A program made the translations under genes and the position numbers. From Warburgia ugandensis (Eukaryota; Streptophyta; Magnoliopsida; Canellales; Canellaceae), in assembly GCA_035236585.1 (NCBI GenBank), contig CP141127.1, positions 71,529,495-71,593,494 on the forward strand: a stretch of 64,000 nt of DNA, given 5' to 3'. How positions within the stretch are numbered: the first letter of the stretch is position 1; every line of letters begins with the position of its first letter. Below the pieces are notes generated by a model that was not told the origin of the DNA, did no database searches, and was given only the letters and a program-made list of their open reading frames with translations. Positions 1 to 12,990 of this stretch are shown here, piece after piece.

Positions 1-1251
1 TATCTCAGCAAGCTATGCTTTGTAGGGGATACAAAAATATACTACTTCATTAATATAAGAATATAGGCCTCAATCATTATTCTATCATGGTTACCTATTC
101 ATGAGTTATCTCAACATATAGTATATATGTGTTATTTATGTAGTATAGGATAAATTAGTTAAAATAGTGAAGATTGCTCAAAACTTGTTCCTTCCCCTGT
201 CTATACTTCCACTTAGGGATTCAATATTCAGCCAATCCTCATATGGGGATTTTCTTTTCAGGAACTCATGTAGTGGCATCTCATCATGCCATGGCATTAC
301 ACTATGCCTACAATATGTGCATCATAATGCAAAATACATTAGGACTACTATGCCACAGTTTCAATCCATACAAATCTTCTTAAGTCTTCCTAACCCTCCT
401 TCTCTGTATCTGAGGTATTATAAACATTGAAACATTTACAATATCTCAGCAAGCTATGCTTTGTAGGGGATACAAAAATATACTACTTCATTAATATAAG
501 AATATAGGCCTCAATCATTATTCCATCATGGTTACCTATTCATGAGTTATCTCAACATATAGTATATATGTGTTATTTATATAGTATAGGATAAATTAGT
601 TAAAATAGTGAAGATTGCTCAAAACTTGTTCCTTCCCCTGTCTATACTTCCACTTAGGGATTCAATATTCAGCCAATCCTCATATGGGGATTTTCTTTTC
701 AGGAACTCATGTAGTGGCATCTCATCATGCCATGGCATTACACTATGCCTACAATATGTGCATCATAATGCAAAATACATTAGGACTACTATGCCACAAT
801 TTCAATCGATACAAATCTTCTTAAGTCTTCCTAACCCTCCTCTGTATCTGAGGTATTATAAACATTGAAACATTTACAATATCTCAGCAAGCTATGCTTG
901 GTAGGGGATACAAAAATATACTACTTCATTAATATAAGAATACAGGCCTCAATCATTATTCCATCATGGTTACCTATTCATGAGTTATCTCAACATATAG
1001 TATATATGTCTTATTTATGAAGTATAGGATAAATTAGTTAAAATAGTGAAGATTGCTCAAAACTTGTTCCTTCCCTTGTCTATACTTCCACTTAGGGATT
1101 CAATATTCAGCCAATCCTCATATGGGGATTTTCTTTTCAAGAACTCATGTAGTGGCATCTCATCATGCCATGGCATTACACTATGCCTACAATATGTGCA
1201 TCATAATGCAAGATACATTAGGACTACTATGCCACAGTCTCAATCCATACA
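1..1251. repeat. 441-bp tandem repeat, about 2.85 copies
   Basis: Three head-to-tail copies begin at 1, 442 and 880, each opening with TATCTCAGCAAGC. The periods are 441 and 438 bp. The third copy breaks off near 1251, where the text changes to AGAGGCCC. The copies differ only by scattered substitutions and a 3-bp indel. The array may continue left of the window. Short open frames recur in each copy, but they look like a by-product of the repetition and match no family I recognise. Confidence 0.95.
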
Positions 1252-2233
1252 GAGGCCCTAGATAACTATATACTTATTCACTGATACCAACCGTGGAAAT
1301 AACAAATCTAGGTTTGCATGGGGGGAACCCTGGCTGTCATAATGGTGGCCTTCGCATGATTGCCCCACCCAGCATTTAGCCTCTCTTTGGGCATGGTATG
1401 CATCATATAAGTTTCAGAAAGTTGGTGGCCAAACCCTCATAACTTTCCTAGCATAGCATCCCCAGTCTTTAGCACTGTGTAAAACAAAATCACAAGCCAC
1501 CACACTTGTATGTAAAATACATTGTACATATTAGACGATGTGTTTGTTTAACTAAGGCTGGAATATTTTCTATGCTCTATTCTTAAGATTTCCTTAGTAT
1601 TGACATCTCAATACCTTCACCTCATTTGATTTAATCATTAGATTTGATCAATTGAATTAGATTATGAGGTTGGATCACTTAGTTAGATTATATGGTTGGA
1701 TCACTTAAATGGATCATAGGGTTGGATCACTTCATTGGATCATGTGATTGGATCATTATTATGCTAAGATACCAAGTATAGTTATATCATAAAGGTCTAT
1801 AATTCTAGACAAAAGATCATGCATGTATACACATGAATCCTTAATACATTCTTTTACATCCACCTACCTCAAAGTAGTATCTTGATTCATACATCTCAAG
1901 TGGTATTCTTCCACATTGCCCATCATGGTCTGGATTTATACATTTGTCAAACCATACGTATAAAGTTATTTCTCTATACAAGTATGTATTCCTATAAGGG
2001 ATGCCCTAATTTTTCCTTGAATCATGTTTGATCAAGAGTTTGGGTTCTCTATCTACATTTTTCTTCATATATATACATAATTTCTACATATACATAATAT
2101 AATATGACATTAGTATTCTTATTATTTTTTACCATTCAAAATCCTTTGGATCTTGTCTGATCATCCTTATCTTGATTACAAATTTTATTAAGATTAGATA
2201 ATTTACTAACCTTTTATGCTCTTATTATTATTA
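1252..2233. other. Unassigned flank with a small minisatellite
   Basis: No coding region is visible. Positions 1281-1291 (CTGATACCAAC) read on the minus strand like a primer-binding site complementary to initiator-Met tRNA, so an old retrotransposon edge is possible but unsupported by a matching LTR. A 26-bp minisatellite lies at 1651-1758. The remainder is AT-rich and ends at the target duplication of the outer Athila element. Confidence 0.5.
1651..1758. repeat. 26-bp minisatellite, four units
   Basis: Four imperfect units end at about 1680, 1706, 1732 and 1758. All contain a GGTTGGATCACTT-like core preceded by AGATTAT or GGATCAT. The first unit is slightly longer. No function is apparent. 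Confidence 0.75.
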
Positions 2234-2238
2234 CTCAA

Positions 2239-4443
2239 TGTTGATGTTTTTTGCAAGGGCACAGGCTATTATATTATAGTTAATGTAAGTCTAGGTCGAT
2301 CGCACAGGAACACGCTTAAAGATTTTGGAGTTTTTAATAAAATTTAATTATTTAAAATTCAAATTAATTGATAAAAATTAAAAGAAAGAAATTAGACTTC
2401 ATCTTCAGTTTAACAGTAAAATTCCAAAGGTCTAATTCCCGAAAGAACAGAAAAAAATAAAATAAAATCTTAGCTAAACTAAAAATATAAAAATTTAATT
2501 TCCTGTCTTAAGTACTGTCCAATTTCTTCACTTATGATATTAAAAACCTTGATCAAACTCCATCACTGTATTCAACATGTCCTAGATTAATGATCTAACA
2601 AAGGAATTTGTCAGATTCATCAAATGTTTAGATGTTTAATCGAATTAAGGAATTTAAGAATTAATGGCTTAAATATATTTTCATAACCCAATTTAAAGAT
2701 CAAGAACAACAATTCAATAGGAAACTATCCTAAAAACAAGTTCTCAAAATTAATTACAATTTTGAATTAAACAAACAAGAAATTAGAAGTTTTTCGTGGT
2801 TAAACCAGAACCTTTGATTTGTTTAAACAGGGATGGAATAACACAAAACATGAATAACTAAAATTGGAATAACATAAAACACAAATAGTAATAGTAATAA
2901 GACTTGAAATGTAAATTGAAATATTCTAATAAGTGTAAAATTGGAATTTCCCCAAAATATCCTTAAAACTCCCATAAAAGAGAGGAAAGGTTTGCTGGAG
3001 AAGATGGAGGACGCAGTCACGGTGCTGGACTTCCCTTGGGCTGTGATGTTGGGTAATGGGTTTGTGCCTGGCTGATGAAGATCCAAGATGGTGCTTGGTG
3101 AGGCATCAATGACTGGGTGTGCTGGCCAAAGTAGATGGGAGCAGAAGAGGTGACTCCTATTGAGGAAGATGACGGCGGAGATGAGAACTTGGGCGTCATC
3201 CAACTCTAGGCGTTGTCTAGTTCTGATCTGGCTTGATGGAGGCAGGGGCCAGTGTTGGCTTCATCCACGACCTCTAGAGTTAGCTTGAGCAGAGGAGATG
3301 GCTGGGAAGTGTGGAAGATGATGGGAAGCAGGGGAGGTAGAGGGATGTCTTGGAAAGGCTTAACTGGGAATTGAATGAACAGAGGGGAGAAGTATGGGGT
3401 GTCTTTGGTCTGGACGTGCAACTGGTGGAAGCTCCTCCGATGAGGGAAAACAATGCCTTTTCTAGGCATTGTCTGGAACAAAGCCGGCTCGTGCCTGGTT
3501 GTGTGGTAAACAAAGAGATGAGGGAGAGGAAAGAGAAATGGTGTTGCAAGATAGAGGTGTGGTGAGCTAATGGGGTTATGGAGAAGGTGTGAGCAGAGGG
3601 ATCTGGGATGGAAAGAGAAGAATGAAAATAATGGGGATTGGAAAAAAAAATTGTGCGATAATGGTTGGAGGACGATCTGGGTTCTGGGGTGTGAATGTGA
3701 AAGAGAGTGGGAAAAGTGAAAGGGGTTATGCAGTGGTGTGATGGAGGGTGAGGTTGATGCATTGGAAAAAAAAGGATGAAGGAGAGGGGTAGGTTGGGAT
3801 GTGAAGAGGAAGGTGGTATTGGGAATGTGAGGAGATGGAAAAGAGGGAAGAAGAGCCATGAAAGCAAGAAGAAAACAACGAAGCAAAACAACATGGAAAG
3901 CATAAAACTATGCAAATGTAGAATGTAAGCAATGGAAACAACCAAAACTCCTCAAAGACTCCAAAACTCCCTAACTCCCTACAGTTCCCCATCTTTATAA
4001 TCTTTCCACTTCCTTATTTTCCTCAAACTCTTTCCTCGAAGAGGTAGATTCCTATTAGGAAAATTTCTCCTCTCCCAAATTAGGACTCCTGTTCCAAATT
4101 GGGACTCCACTTCCATTAGGAAACCTTCATCTTTTAGGAACCCTTCATCCCTTGCCTTATTGATCTTCAAACTGATCTGCTCTATTGAAATTAGATCTGC
4201 GCCATCCAACCCTCCTTTAGTTGATCTGCAAAACCAAAGACTAGATTAGAGTAATCTAAACCATACATTAAGCATCCATTTAGCTCAATTGATCATCTGA
4301 TAGCTAATTTTGATAATTTAAGGTTGGATGGTCAATTTGAACTAATTTTTATATTTTCTCCAAAAATTTACTAAACTGATGAGTTAGGTGGTCTAATTAA
4401 ATGCTGAACTAGGGGTCTTTTAGCAAAAATCAAACACTTAACA
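2239..4443 (-). repeat. Outer Athila LTR (3' LTR)
   Basis: The 2.2-kb repeat starts TGTTGATG and ends ACTTAACA, giving TG...CA ends on either strand. The first 60 bp carry the conserved CAGGCTATTATATTATAG and GGTCGATC text shared by all LTRs of this family here. It contains a purine-rich stretch at about 3530-3900. A TATA-like box on the minus strand lies at 3991-4002. The element is on the minus strand, so this is the 3' LTR. Long pyrimidine-coded open frames on the minus strand here are not genes. Confidence 0.88.
3991..4002 (-). promoter_or_regulatory. TATA-like box of the outer 3' LTR
   Basis: On the minus strand the text reads GATTATAAAGAT. The same place in the other three LTRs of the family has TATAAAGAGG or a close variant. 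It is inferred to be the U3 promoter core. Confidence 0.5.
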
Positions 4444-6050
4444 CACACCCCAACCAACATTTTGCTAGTCTTGAGCAAAACATGCAAAAAACTATTTTAC
4501 ACAAAACTGGTACAAGGTACCACTTTCATACGTACTCATGATTGCATTTAGTACATATAACAAGCCCTTAAACTGCTAGGCTACCCCTAGTGGACGAGTT
4601 AGGCCTCGTAAGGGTTTGTAGTAAATACACCCACAAAATTCAATAAAGTCAAGTTCCCTATTTTATCTCAGAGAATTCTCATTCATTGGCAACTTTACTA
4701 ATTTTTCACAACTTAATGAAGAGGATTTGACAATTTTACACACCATACACATATTAAAGACATTTTATTTGAGCTATTTCTCAGAGTGCATATGTGTAAG
4801 TACAGCCACATATATTTTGACTTCTAACTGGATATGCTTACATTCCTTTGGAAATATGATTGGACCTCAAATCCACACAAGTATATGCTCATAAATAAAA
4901 CTCTCAAATAAGGGATTTTAACATATTTCTCTCATTATGTGACCGAATCCAACAAGCTAATGGTTCACATAATTCTTTTAAATACTCATTACACAAAGGA
5001 ATGTGATTCCTAAGAGTGGATGTTAACACCAAGAATATTAGGGGTCGTTTACCATAATTCTTTGTTTTTAGCTCCTCTTTAAGGCTTTGTCCACCTAAGA
5101 TCAATAGGTCTTTAACTAGGATGAAATGTAGGCTTAGGACAGGTTTAGAAAAGAAAGGTATAAAAAATTCAAAGGTTCAAAATTGAGTAGATGTCTTCAA
5201 TGAATATCTGCTAGGACAACTTTTCTTTTGGGTTTGTACTTGAAGTGAATTTCTCTTTTCTTTTTCTCTTTTCTTTTTCTTTTTTAAAAGAAAGACAGGT
5301 AAGTTTTCTCACTTCTTTGACTTTTTGTCCTTTTTTTGAATTTTTTTTACTCTACTCATTTTTAAGATGGGTAGTGGCTATTTATTTTATTGGGTTATTA
5401 TGGGTTAAGGTGAATGGGGTTTAAGAATGAAAAGGCTTAGTAACAGGCTCAAAAGGCTAACTAGTGGTATACTATATTGGGTAGGCTTTATGTCTCTAGG
5501 CTGAGCAAGGATGGCCTATATCATTTCCTAGGTTTCCTAAAGCCTATCATATTAAATAAATTTCTAGAATTAAATTTATTACTCCTATTTATTCTTGATG
5601 TTTAACAAAAAAACGATAACAAAATCACACTAATGTATGTACATTGAAGAATTTATGGAATTACTTATAACTCTCTAAAAGAAAATAGTCTCAAACTCTC
5701 ACTAGGTTATAGGTCTCCAATGATTTTTCTCAGGGTCTCTAAGTCATTCCTCTATATTAGTCTTGATTATATGATGTGTGTAAATGGTTTTCGAGAATTA
5801 ACTTTCATAAAATGCTTCCACACACGAATGATATACAAAACAAATCATATGCATTCCCATTAAGGGGTGAAAATAGTATATTTACTAAATTCTGAACATC
5901 CAGTTCTCATCACAGCAAGGGAACTCTACTTTAAAAACTTTTTTTTTTCAAAAAAATTCAATTTTTTTTCCAAAATTTTCATTTCTTTTCAAGAAAATTT
6001 AAAATCTCTATGTGCATCTACACCCCCCCAACCTGAATGAAACATTGTCC
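4444..6050 (-). other. 3' internal segment of the outer Athila element, non-coding
   Basis: This 1.6-kb segment is nearly the same sequence as 8101-9714 of the inner element. It starts with CACACCCCAACC next to the LTR, whose complement is G-rich and could be the polypurine tract. Athila elements often carry an env-like frame downstream of pol, but no such frame is visible here. The longest frame, 66 codons at 4904-5104, matches nothing I know. Long T and A runs are present around 5300-5350 and 5940-5990. The segment ends abruptly at the truncated inner LTR. Confidence 0.75.
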
Positions 6051-8100
6051 CACAGGCTATTGTTGTATAACAAATGTAAGTATGGGTTAATCCCATAGGG
6101 ATGCGCTTTAAGATTTTGGAGTTTTTAATAAAATTTAATTATTTAAAATTCAAATTAATTGACAAAAATTAACAAAAAAAAAAAATCAAACTACTTCTTT
6201 AGCTTAACAATGAAATACCAAATGTTTAATTCTAGAAATAATAGAAAAAGAACCACCAAAACCTTAATTGAAACTAAAACTAGAAAAAATTAAGAAAATT
6301 CTAATTCCCTATCTTAAGTGCTGTCCAATTTCTTCACTTCAGGCATCCCAGACTTTGATCAACCTCCATCAATATATTTAACATGTCCTAGATTAATGAT
6401 CTGAAGGAGGAATTTGTCAGATTCTTCAAAACTTTTAGAGATCTAATCTAATTAAGGAATTTAACATTTAATGGCTTAGATTTGTTATCATAGCCCAAAT
6501 TGAAGATAAGGAATAACAATTCAATAGGAAATTATCCTAAAAACAAGTCCTAAAAATTAATTAAAATTCTGAATTAAAACAAACAAGAAATTAGAAGTTT
6601 TTCGTGGTTAAACTAAAACCTTTGAATAACACAGAACGCCAATAATTAAAACTGTAATATCATAAAACATGAATAGTAATAGTAAAGGATAGCACATGTA
6701 AATTGATTTTTTCTACTGAGGGAAAAATTGGAAAATTTTCCTAAACATCCTTAAAACTCTTGTAAAACCCAAATCCACCAAAGGAGATGATGGTCCTGGC
6801 CGTGTTGGAGATCTTTGGGTAGTGATGGTAGTCGGGGAAAAACCCAACATGGGTTTTCTCTAGTGAATATGCCGAGCTGGGTAAACACTAGGCCAGTGCA
6901 AATGTTGTCGTTTCACAGCTTCTGGAGTTAGCTTGAGCAGAGGAGATGACTGGGAAGGGTGGAAGAAGATGGGAAGCAGGGGAGGTAGACGGACATCGCA
7001 CGGTCTTGGAAAGGCTTGATTGAGGAATCAAATGAACAGATGGGAGAGGTATGGGCATCTTTGGACTAGGTGTAGTCCAAATTCTGGTCTGGCTATGCTG
7101 GACCAAAGGAAGAGGAAGTGCGATGGAGGCAGGATCTGATCGAGTGCTGAAGCGTGGTGGGTGAAAGGGACGATCGCATGGAGCAAACTAGCAGTAATGG
7201 TTGCAATCAAGGGTGGAGTGACAAGTAGAAAGGGAAGATGGGCTTTTGCAGTGAATCAAAAAGGGAACAGGGAAAGTGGCGTGGTGGAATGAAGCTTGGT
7301 GTGGTGTGCAATGGAGGGTGGAAAAGAGAAGTGAAAAAGAGAAGAGGAGGGCAGTTGACACGGTGAATGGAGATGGGTGGAGATTAGGGGGATTGAGTGT
7401 TGAAGTATGGTAGTAGTTAAGGATAAAGGTAGAAACTAACAGAGGGTGGGTGTGTGAGTGATGTAAACGAGAGAGAGATGGAAGATGGGATGTGCGACAA
7501 TGGAATATGGCTAAGCGGATCTATGGGCATCTAACTTGGGTAGCAATTAGGTAGAGGGTGTGAGTAAGAGAGAAACGAAAAGAAGAAAAACTACAAAAGC
7601 AAGAAGAAAACCACAAAGAAAAATAGAATGGAAAGCATAAATAAGCAGTGAAAACAACCAAAACTCCCAAAACTCTTCCCTTTTTCACTCTCTATGGTTC
7701 GCCTCTTTATAGTTTTTTTTTTTTTTTTTTCCTTCCTAATTTTCCTCCTTTCCTTCAAGATTTAGTTTCCTATTAGGAAACCTTCTTCTTTTAGGAACCC
7801 TTCATCCCTTGCCTTATTAATCTTCAAACTGATCTGCACCGTTGAAATTAACTTTGAGCCATCAAACCCTCCTTTAGTTGATCTAAAAAACCAAAGACTA
7901 GATTAGAGTCATCTAAACTACACATTAAGCATCCACTTAGCTCAATTGATCATCTAACTATTAATTTTGACAATTCATGGGTGAATGGTCAATTTGAGCT
8001 AATTTTTATATTTTATCCAAAAAATTATCAAATTAATGAGTTGGATGGTCTAATTAAATGCTAAACTAGGGGTCTTTTAGCCAAAATTAAACACTTAACA
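6051..8100 (-). repeat. Inner Athila LTR (3' LTR), terminally truncated
   Basis: It begins at CACAGGCTATTG, equivalent to base 22 of the outer LTR, so the terminal TGTTGATG... block is missing. It ends normally with ACTTAACA. The junction with the outer internal sequence (GTCC/CACAGG) shows a few bases of C-rich overlap, which suits a small deletion by end joining. The middle carries the subtype marker and a purine-rich stretch at about 7380-7640. Confidence 0.85.
7703..7712 (-). promoter_or_regulatory. TATA-like box of the inner 3' LTR
   Basis: The minus strand reads CTATAAAGAG, followed by GC and preceded by a long A run (a T run on the plus strand at about 7712-7731). It is aligned with the boxes in the other LTRs of the family. 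Promoter function is inferred. Confidence 0.5.
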
Positions 8101-9868
8101 CACACCCCAACCAGCATTTTTCCAGTCTCGAGCAAAACATGCAGAAAAATATTTTACAAAACTGGTACAAGGTGCCACTTTTGTAGGTACTCACGATTGT
8201 ACTTAGCACATGTAACAAGCCCTTAGACCCCTAGGTTACCCCTAGTGGATGAGTTAGGCTTCATGAGGGTTTGCAGTGAATATACCTACAAAATTCAATA
8301 AGGTCAAGTTCCCTATTTTATCTCAAAGAATCCTCATTCATTAGCAACTTTACTAATTTTTCACAACTTAATGAAGAGGATTTGACAATTTTATACACCA
8401 TACAGATATTAAAGACATTTTATTTGAGCTATTTCTCAGAGTGCATATGTGTGTATACAGCTACATAAATCTTGACTTCTAATTAGATATGCTTACATTC
8501 CATTGGAAATATGCCTTTGACCTCAAATCCTCATAGGTATATGCTCATAAATAAAACTCTCAGATAAGGGGTTTTAACATATTTCTCTCATTATGTGACC
8601 GAATTCAACAAGCTGATGGTTCACATAATTCTTTTAAACACTCATTAGACAAAGGAAAATGATCCCTAAGAGTGGATGTTAACACCAAGAATATTAGGGG
8701 TCTTTTACCTTAATTCTTTCTTTTTATCTCCTCTTTAAGGCTATGTCCACCTAAGGTCAACTGGTCTTTAACTAGGACAAAATGTAGGCGTAGGACAGGT
8801 TTAGAAAAGAAAGGTACAAAGAATTCAAAGGTTCAAAATTGAGTGGATGTCTTCAATGAATATCTGCCAGGACAAATTTTCTTTTGGGTTTGTACATGAA
8901 GTAAATTTCTCTTTTAAAATTGGCCTTTCTTTCTTCTTTTTTTTCACTTTTTTTTTTCTTCTTTGGAAGAAAGACAGCTAAGTTTTCTCACTTCTTTGAC
9001 TTTTTGTCCTATTTTTGAATTTTTTCTACTCTACTCATTTTGAAGATGGGTAGTGGTTAGTTATTTTGGTTTATTCTAGGTTAAGGTGAATGGGGTTAAG
9101 CAAGAAAAGGCTTAATAGCATGCTCAAAGGCTAACTAGTGGTATACTATATTAGGTAGGCCTTATGTCTCTGGGCTAAGGAAGGATGGCCTATATCATTT
9201 CCTAGGTTTCCTAAAGCTTATTAGATTAAATAAATTTCTGGAATTAAAGCTACTACTCCTATAAATTCTTGATATTTAACCAAAATAATGATAACAGAAT
9301 TACACAAATGTATGTATGCTGAAGAATTTATGGAATTACTTATAACTCCTTAAAAGAAGATAGTCTCAAACACTCACTAGGTTATAGGTCTCCACTGATT
9401 TTCCTTAAGGTCTCTAAGTCATACCTCTATATTAGTCTTGATTATGTGTTGTGTGTAAATGGTTTTCTAGAATTAACTTTTATAAAATGCTTCCATACAT
9501 GAATGATATACAAAACTAATCATATGCATTCCCATTAAGAGGTGAGAACAGTATATTTACTAAATTCTGAACATCCAGTTCTCATCAAGGTAAGGGAACT
9601 CTACTGAAAAAAAAAATTTCCTATTTTTTTTAAATTAAAATATTTTTTTTAACTCAAGAAAATTCAAAATATCTATGTGCATCTACACCCCTAACCTGAA
9701 TGAAACATTGTCCCCAATGGTTGAAAACATGGGATTCTATATGAAAGTTGTGTGATGTAGACTATAAACCCTTGCATTGGCTCCCAATAAGCGCTAAGTT
9801 TAACGTCTTCAGCCAAACATAATGATGAGTACAATGATGATATGGTGTAAGGCTCTTAGAGTGGTAAT
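8101..9868 (-). other. 3' internal region of the inner Athila element, no env frame seen
   Basis: Region between the end of pol and the 3' LTR. Positions 8101-9714 match 4444-6050 closely. Positions 9715-9868 continue towards pol and match the outer copy again from about 23067. No env-like coding frame, signal peptide or membrane segment can be made out. The text is AT-rich with T and A runs near 8930-8960 and 9605-9650. Confidence 0.7.
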
Positions 9869-10960
9869 CTAAGGTGGATCATGATACTCAAGTGTTGCTA
9901 AAAGTGTCTTATCAATTTCAAGGTCAGGCAGTTCTAGGAAAGGTTTTAACCATTGAGCATTGACCTTCTGGATTTCTCCATCCTTTTCAATCTCGATTGC
10001 CCCATGAAGATGGATTATGCGTACAATATAAGGTCCGGTCCATCTAAATCTAAGTTTTCCTGGGAATAGATGCAGTCTAGAATTATATAGTAAGACTTTT
10101 TGACTTGGTGTGAGGGATTTTCTTAAAATATGTCTATCATGTACAACCTTCATTCGGTCTTTGTACATTCGTGCAGACTCATATCATCTTTCCTCAATTC
10201 TTCCAACTCATTGAGTTGGAGTTTTTTGTGGGTTCCAATAGAATCTAGGTCAAAATTTAGCTTTTGGATAGCCTAGTATGCCTTGTGCTCTAACTCTATT
10301 AGTAAGTGGGAGGCCTTTCCATAGACCAAGCGGTAGGGTGACATGCCTATAGGGGTTTTATATGTTGTACGATAAGCCCATAAAGCGTTAGTAAGTCTCA
10401 AAGACCAGTCTTTCCTATTTGGATTGACTGTTTTTTCTAGAATCTGCTTTATTTCCCTATTGGATACCTCTATGGGGTAGCTATCCTATGGTTGACACCA
10501 TACTTTTTCATTAAATTCTCAAACACCTTATTACAAATTTTTTACTCCCATCACTTATTATGGCTCTTGAAGTACCAAACTGTGCAAAAATATTTTCTTT
10601 TAAAAATTTTACCACAACCTTGTGGTCATTGGTTTTACAGGGTATAGACTCCACCCACTTGGACATGTAGTCCACTCCCACTAGGATGTACAGATTTCCA
10701 AAAGAATTAGGAAAAGGTCCCAAAAAATTTATGCCCCAAACATCAAAAGGTTCTATGATAAGGATTGGGTTTAAGGGCATCATATGTCTTCTTCCTAAAC
10801 TTCCTAACCTTTGACACCTTACACATGCTTTGCAATAAGCATGTGCATCCTTAAATATGGTAGGCCAATAAAATCTACACTGCAAAAGTTTTTGTAGCTG
10901 TCTTTCTAGAGCTGAAATGGCCCCCTACATGCATGATCATGACAAAATGAGATGATTTAA
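9869..10960 (-). pseudogene. Integrase part of Athila pol, inner copy (broken)
   Basis: Minus-strand fragments cover the integrase. The N-terminal zinc-binding end (FKDAHAYCKACVRCQRL) and the catalytic core start lie at 10511-10885. The C-terminal domain lies at 9869-10168 (GQKVLL-like [10 protein letters not shown], then [12 protein letters not shown]). Integrase inserts the element's cDNA into host DNA. In this copy the first catalytic aspartate of the usual WGIDFMGPF is asparagine (WGINFLGPF), while the second (AIISDG) remains. The middle of the core, 10170-10510, is out of frame. It follows RNase H without a clear gap, as expected for one polyprotein. Confidence 0.85.
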
Positions 10961-11049
10961 TTATGTTTACTACCTAGTATACATCTCCTAATTACTTGGT
11001 CAGGATAATACTTGAATAAGTATGGGTCATCCCAAGTAAAATATCTAAC

Positions 11050-12310
11050 CTAAGTTAAGAATCTCCTTTTATCTTGTTTGGTCCAATGATTAGGCATTTG
11101 TCCTGTAACAAGATAATTAACAATATCTCCATACCAAGGTAACTGGGAAACATGCAATAACTGTTCACCTAGAAATGACTTAGTTATAGGCCCTTGATTG
11201 CTAGTGAGCTCCACCAGTAACCTAGATAAGTGATATGCTACTACATTTTTTGAACCTTTATTGCCCCTAATTTCTAAGTGAAACACTTGTAACAGTAGTA
11301 TCCAACAGATCAACCTAGGTTTTGCATCCTTTTTAGAAAGGAGGTGCTTTAAGGCTGCGTGATGTGAGTATACTATAACTTTAGACCCTAACAGATGAGA
11401 TCTAAACTTATCCAAAGCAAACACTACAGCTAACAACTCTTTCTCAGTAGTGAAATAATTGGGTTGTGCATCATTTAGTGTTTTACTAGCATAATATATC
11501 ACATGGGGAAGTTTATCAATGTGTTGCCCCAAAGCAACTCCAATGGCATAATCCGACGCGTCACACATTATTTCGAGTGATCGAATAATAGGTGGAAAAG
11601 TCAATTCAGCCTTAAGTCGCTCAAATTCTTTCTTATAGTCCTCATCAAATTCAAAATTGGCCTCCTTTGAAAGTAAATTACATAGGGACTTGGAAATTTT
11701 GCTAAAATCTTTGATGAATCGTCTGTAAAAGCTAGCATGTCCTAAAAAGGAGCGAATTTCTTTTATCGTTCTTGGTGGAGGAAGGTTGGCTATTAAATCC
11801 ACTTTAGCCTTATCGACTTTTATCCCATTGGGTGATATTATGTGGCCTAATACTATCCCACTCCGTACCATAAAATGGCACTTTTCCCAATTTAAGACCA
11901 GATTCTTCTCCTAACACCTTACAAGGACTAACTTCAACTGGTGCAGGCACTCATCAAATGATGACCCAAAGACTGAGAAGTCATCCTTAAACACCTCAAG
12001 GAATCTTTCTACCATGTCTGAGAAAATGCTCAACATACAACTTTAAAATGTAGCTGGAGCTTTGCAAAGCCCAAAAGGCATACATCCATAGGCGAAAGTT
12101 CCAAAGGGGCAGGTGGAGGTGGTCTTCTCTTGATCCTCTGGTGCTATAAGAATTTGGTTGTGGCCAGAATATCCATCCAAAAAATAATAATAGTTATGTC
12201 TAGCTAACTTCTCTAGCATTTGGTCAATGAATGATAGAGGAAAATGATCTTTCCTCATAACCGCATTCAACTTTCAATAGTCAATACAAACTCTCCACCC
12301 AGCGGTCATG
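11050..12310 (-). pseudogene. Reverse transcriptase and RNase H of Athila pol, inner copy (broken)
   Basis: On the minus strand the order is an RT fragment at 12043-12270 (YYFLDGYSGHNQI, MPFGLCKAPATF), the RT active-site box at about 11970 as FKDDFSVFG (usually FMDDFSVFG), the RT thumb/connection at about 11640-11871 (GHIISPNGI), then RNase H at 11200-11600 ([35 protein letters not shown]). The terminal RNase H motif reads VVAYHLSRL instead of VVADHLSRL. A TAG stop in the RT after RC is shared with the outer copy. The first part of the RT, about 415 bp by comparison with the outer copy, is deleted at about 12310. Confidence 0.88.
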
Positions 12311-12990
12311 CAGTGATTGCTCTATTGAGGGTATGGGGATAGATTTAGACAGTGGGAGTGGTTTCACATAAGGACCCCACTTAGAGGTATCCATGATTGG
12401 TGCAACATCGAAAAGATTGTTTACCACCTTAATAGACTTGTCTATATCAAATTCTCCATTAAAGTGCATCAAACAAACCTCTAGTGGGTCCGTGATGGAC
12501 AATGGTGAATGAATCTCATTAATTAGATTCTCTATTAAGTTGACAACATGGTGATCATCGAGGTCTAAATGTTGTTGATCGGCATTAAAAACATTAAGCC
12601 TAACCTTCATGTTGCTGAATGAGAGTTTCATTACACCATTCCTACAGTTAATAATGGCATTGGATGGTTCCAACAATGGACGTCCAAGGATGACTAGGAT
12701 TTGACTACTAGGATTGGATACAGGTTGGGTGTCTAGCACAATGAAATCAACAGGGTAATAAAACTTATCCACATGTATCAAGATATCTTCAACCAAACCA
12801 TGAGGTATCTTGACAGATCTATTAGCTAATTGCAGCATGGTAGTGGCTGGTTTTAACTCATAGAGTTTTAGTTGCTCATAGACAGAGTATGGCAATAAGT
12901 TAACATTAGCCCCTAAGTCAAGAAGTTCCCTATCTATGACATGATCTCCAATAACACAAGTGATTGTAGGACATCCTAGGTGTCTAAACT
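12311..12990 (-). pseudogene. Aspartic protease and linker of Athila pol, inner copy
   Basis: The minus-strand frame runs through a retroviral-type aspartic protease: VIGDHVIDRELLDLGA (active-site D followed by LGA), then NVNLLPYSVYEQL, and downstream VILGRPLLEP. It would cut the Gag-Pol polyprotein. About 120 residues of acidic linker follow (TDPLEVCLMHFNGEFD...), typical of Athila between protease and RT. The active-site aspartate is intact, unlike in the outer copy. The reading frame stays open for about 200 codons in 12281-12895. It then fuses across the deletion into RT sequence. Confidence 0.83.

Noticed and set aside
167-1265. Repeated small open frames of 69-87 codons
   Set aside because: They recur because the 441-bp unit recurs; two overlapping frames are open in each copy and neither resembles a known protein.
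1281-1291. Initiator-Met primer-binding site
   Set aside because: Text fits on the minus strand, but there is no LTR boundary next to it.
2823-3992. Several minus-strand frames of 60-226 codons
   Set aside because: They lie within the outer Athila LTR, overlap each other in different frames and are not kept in the other LTRs.
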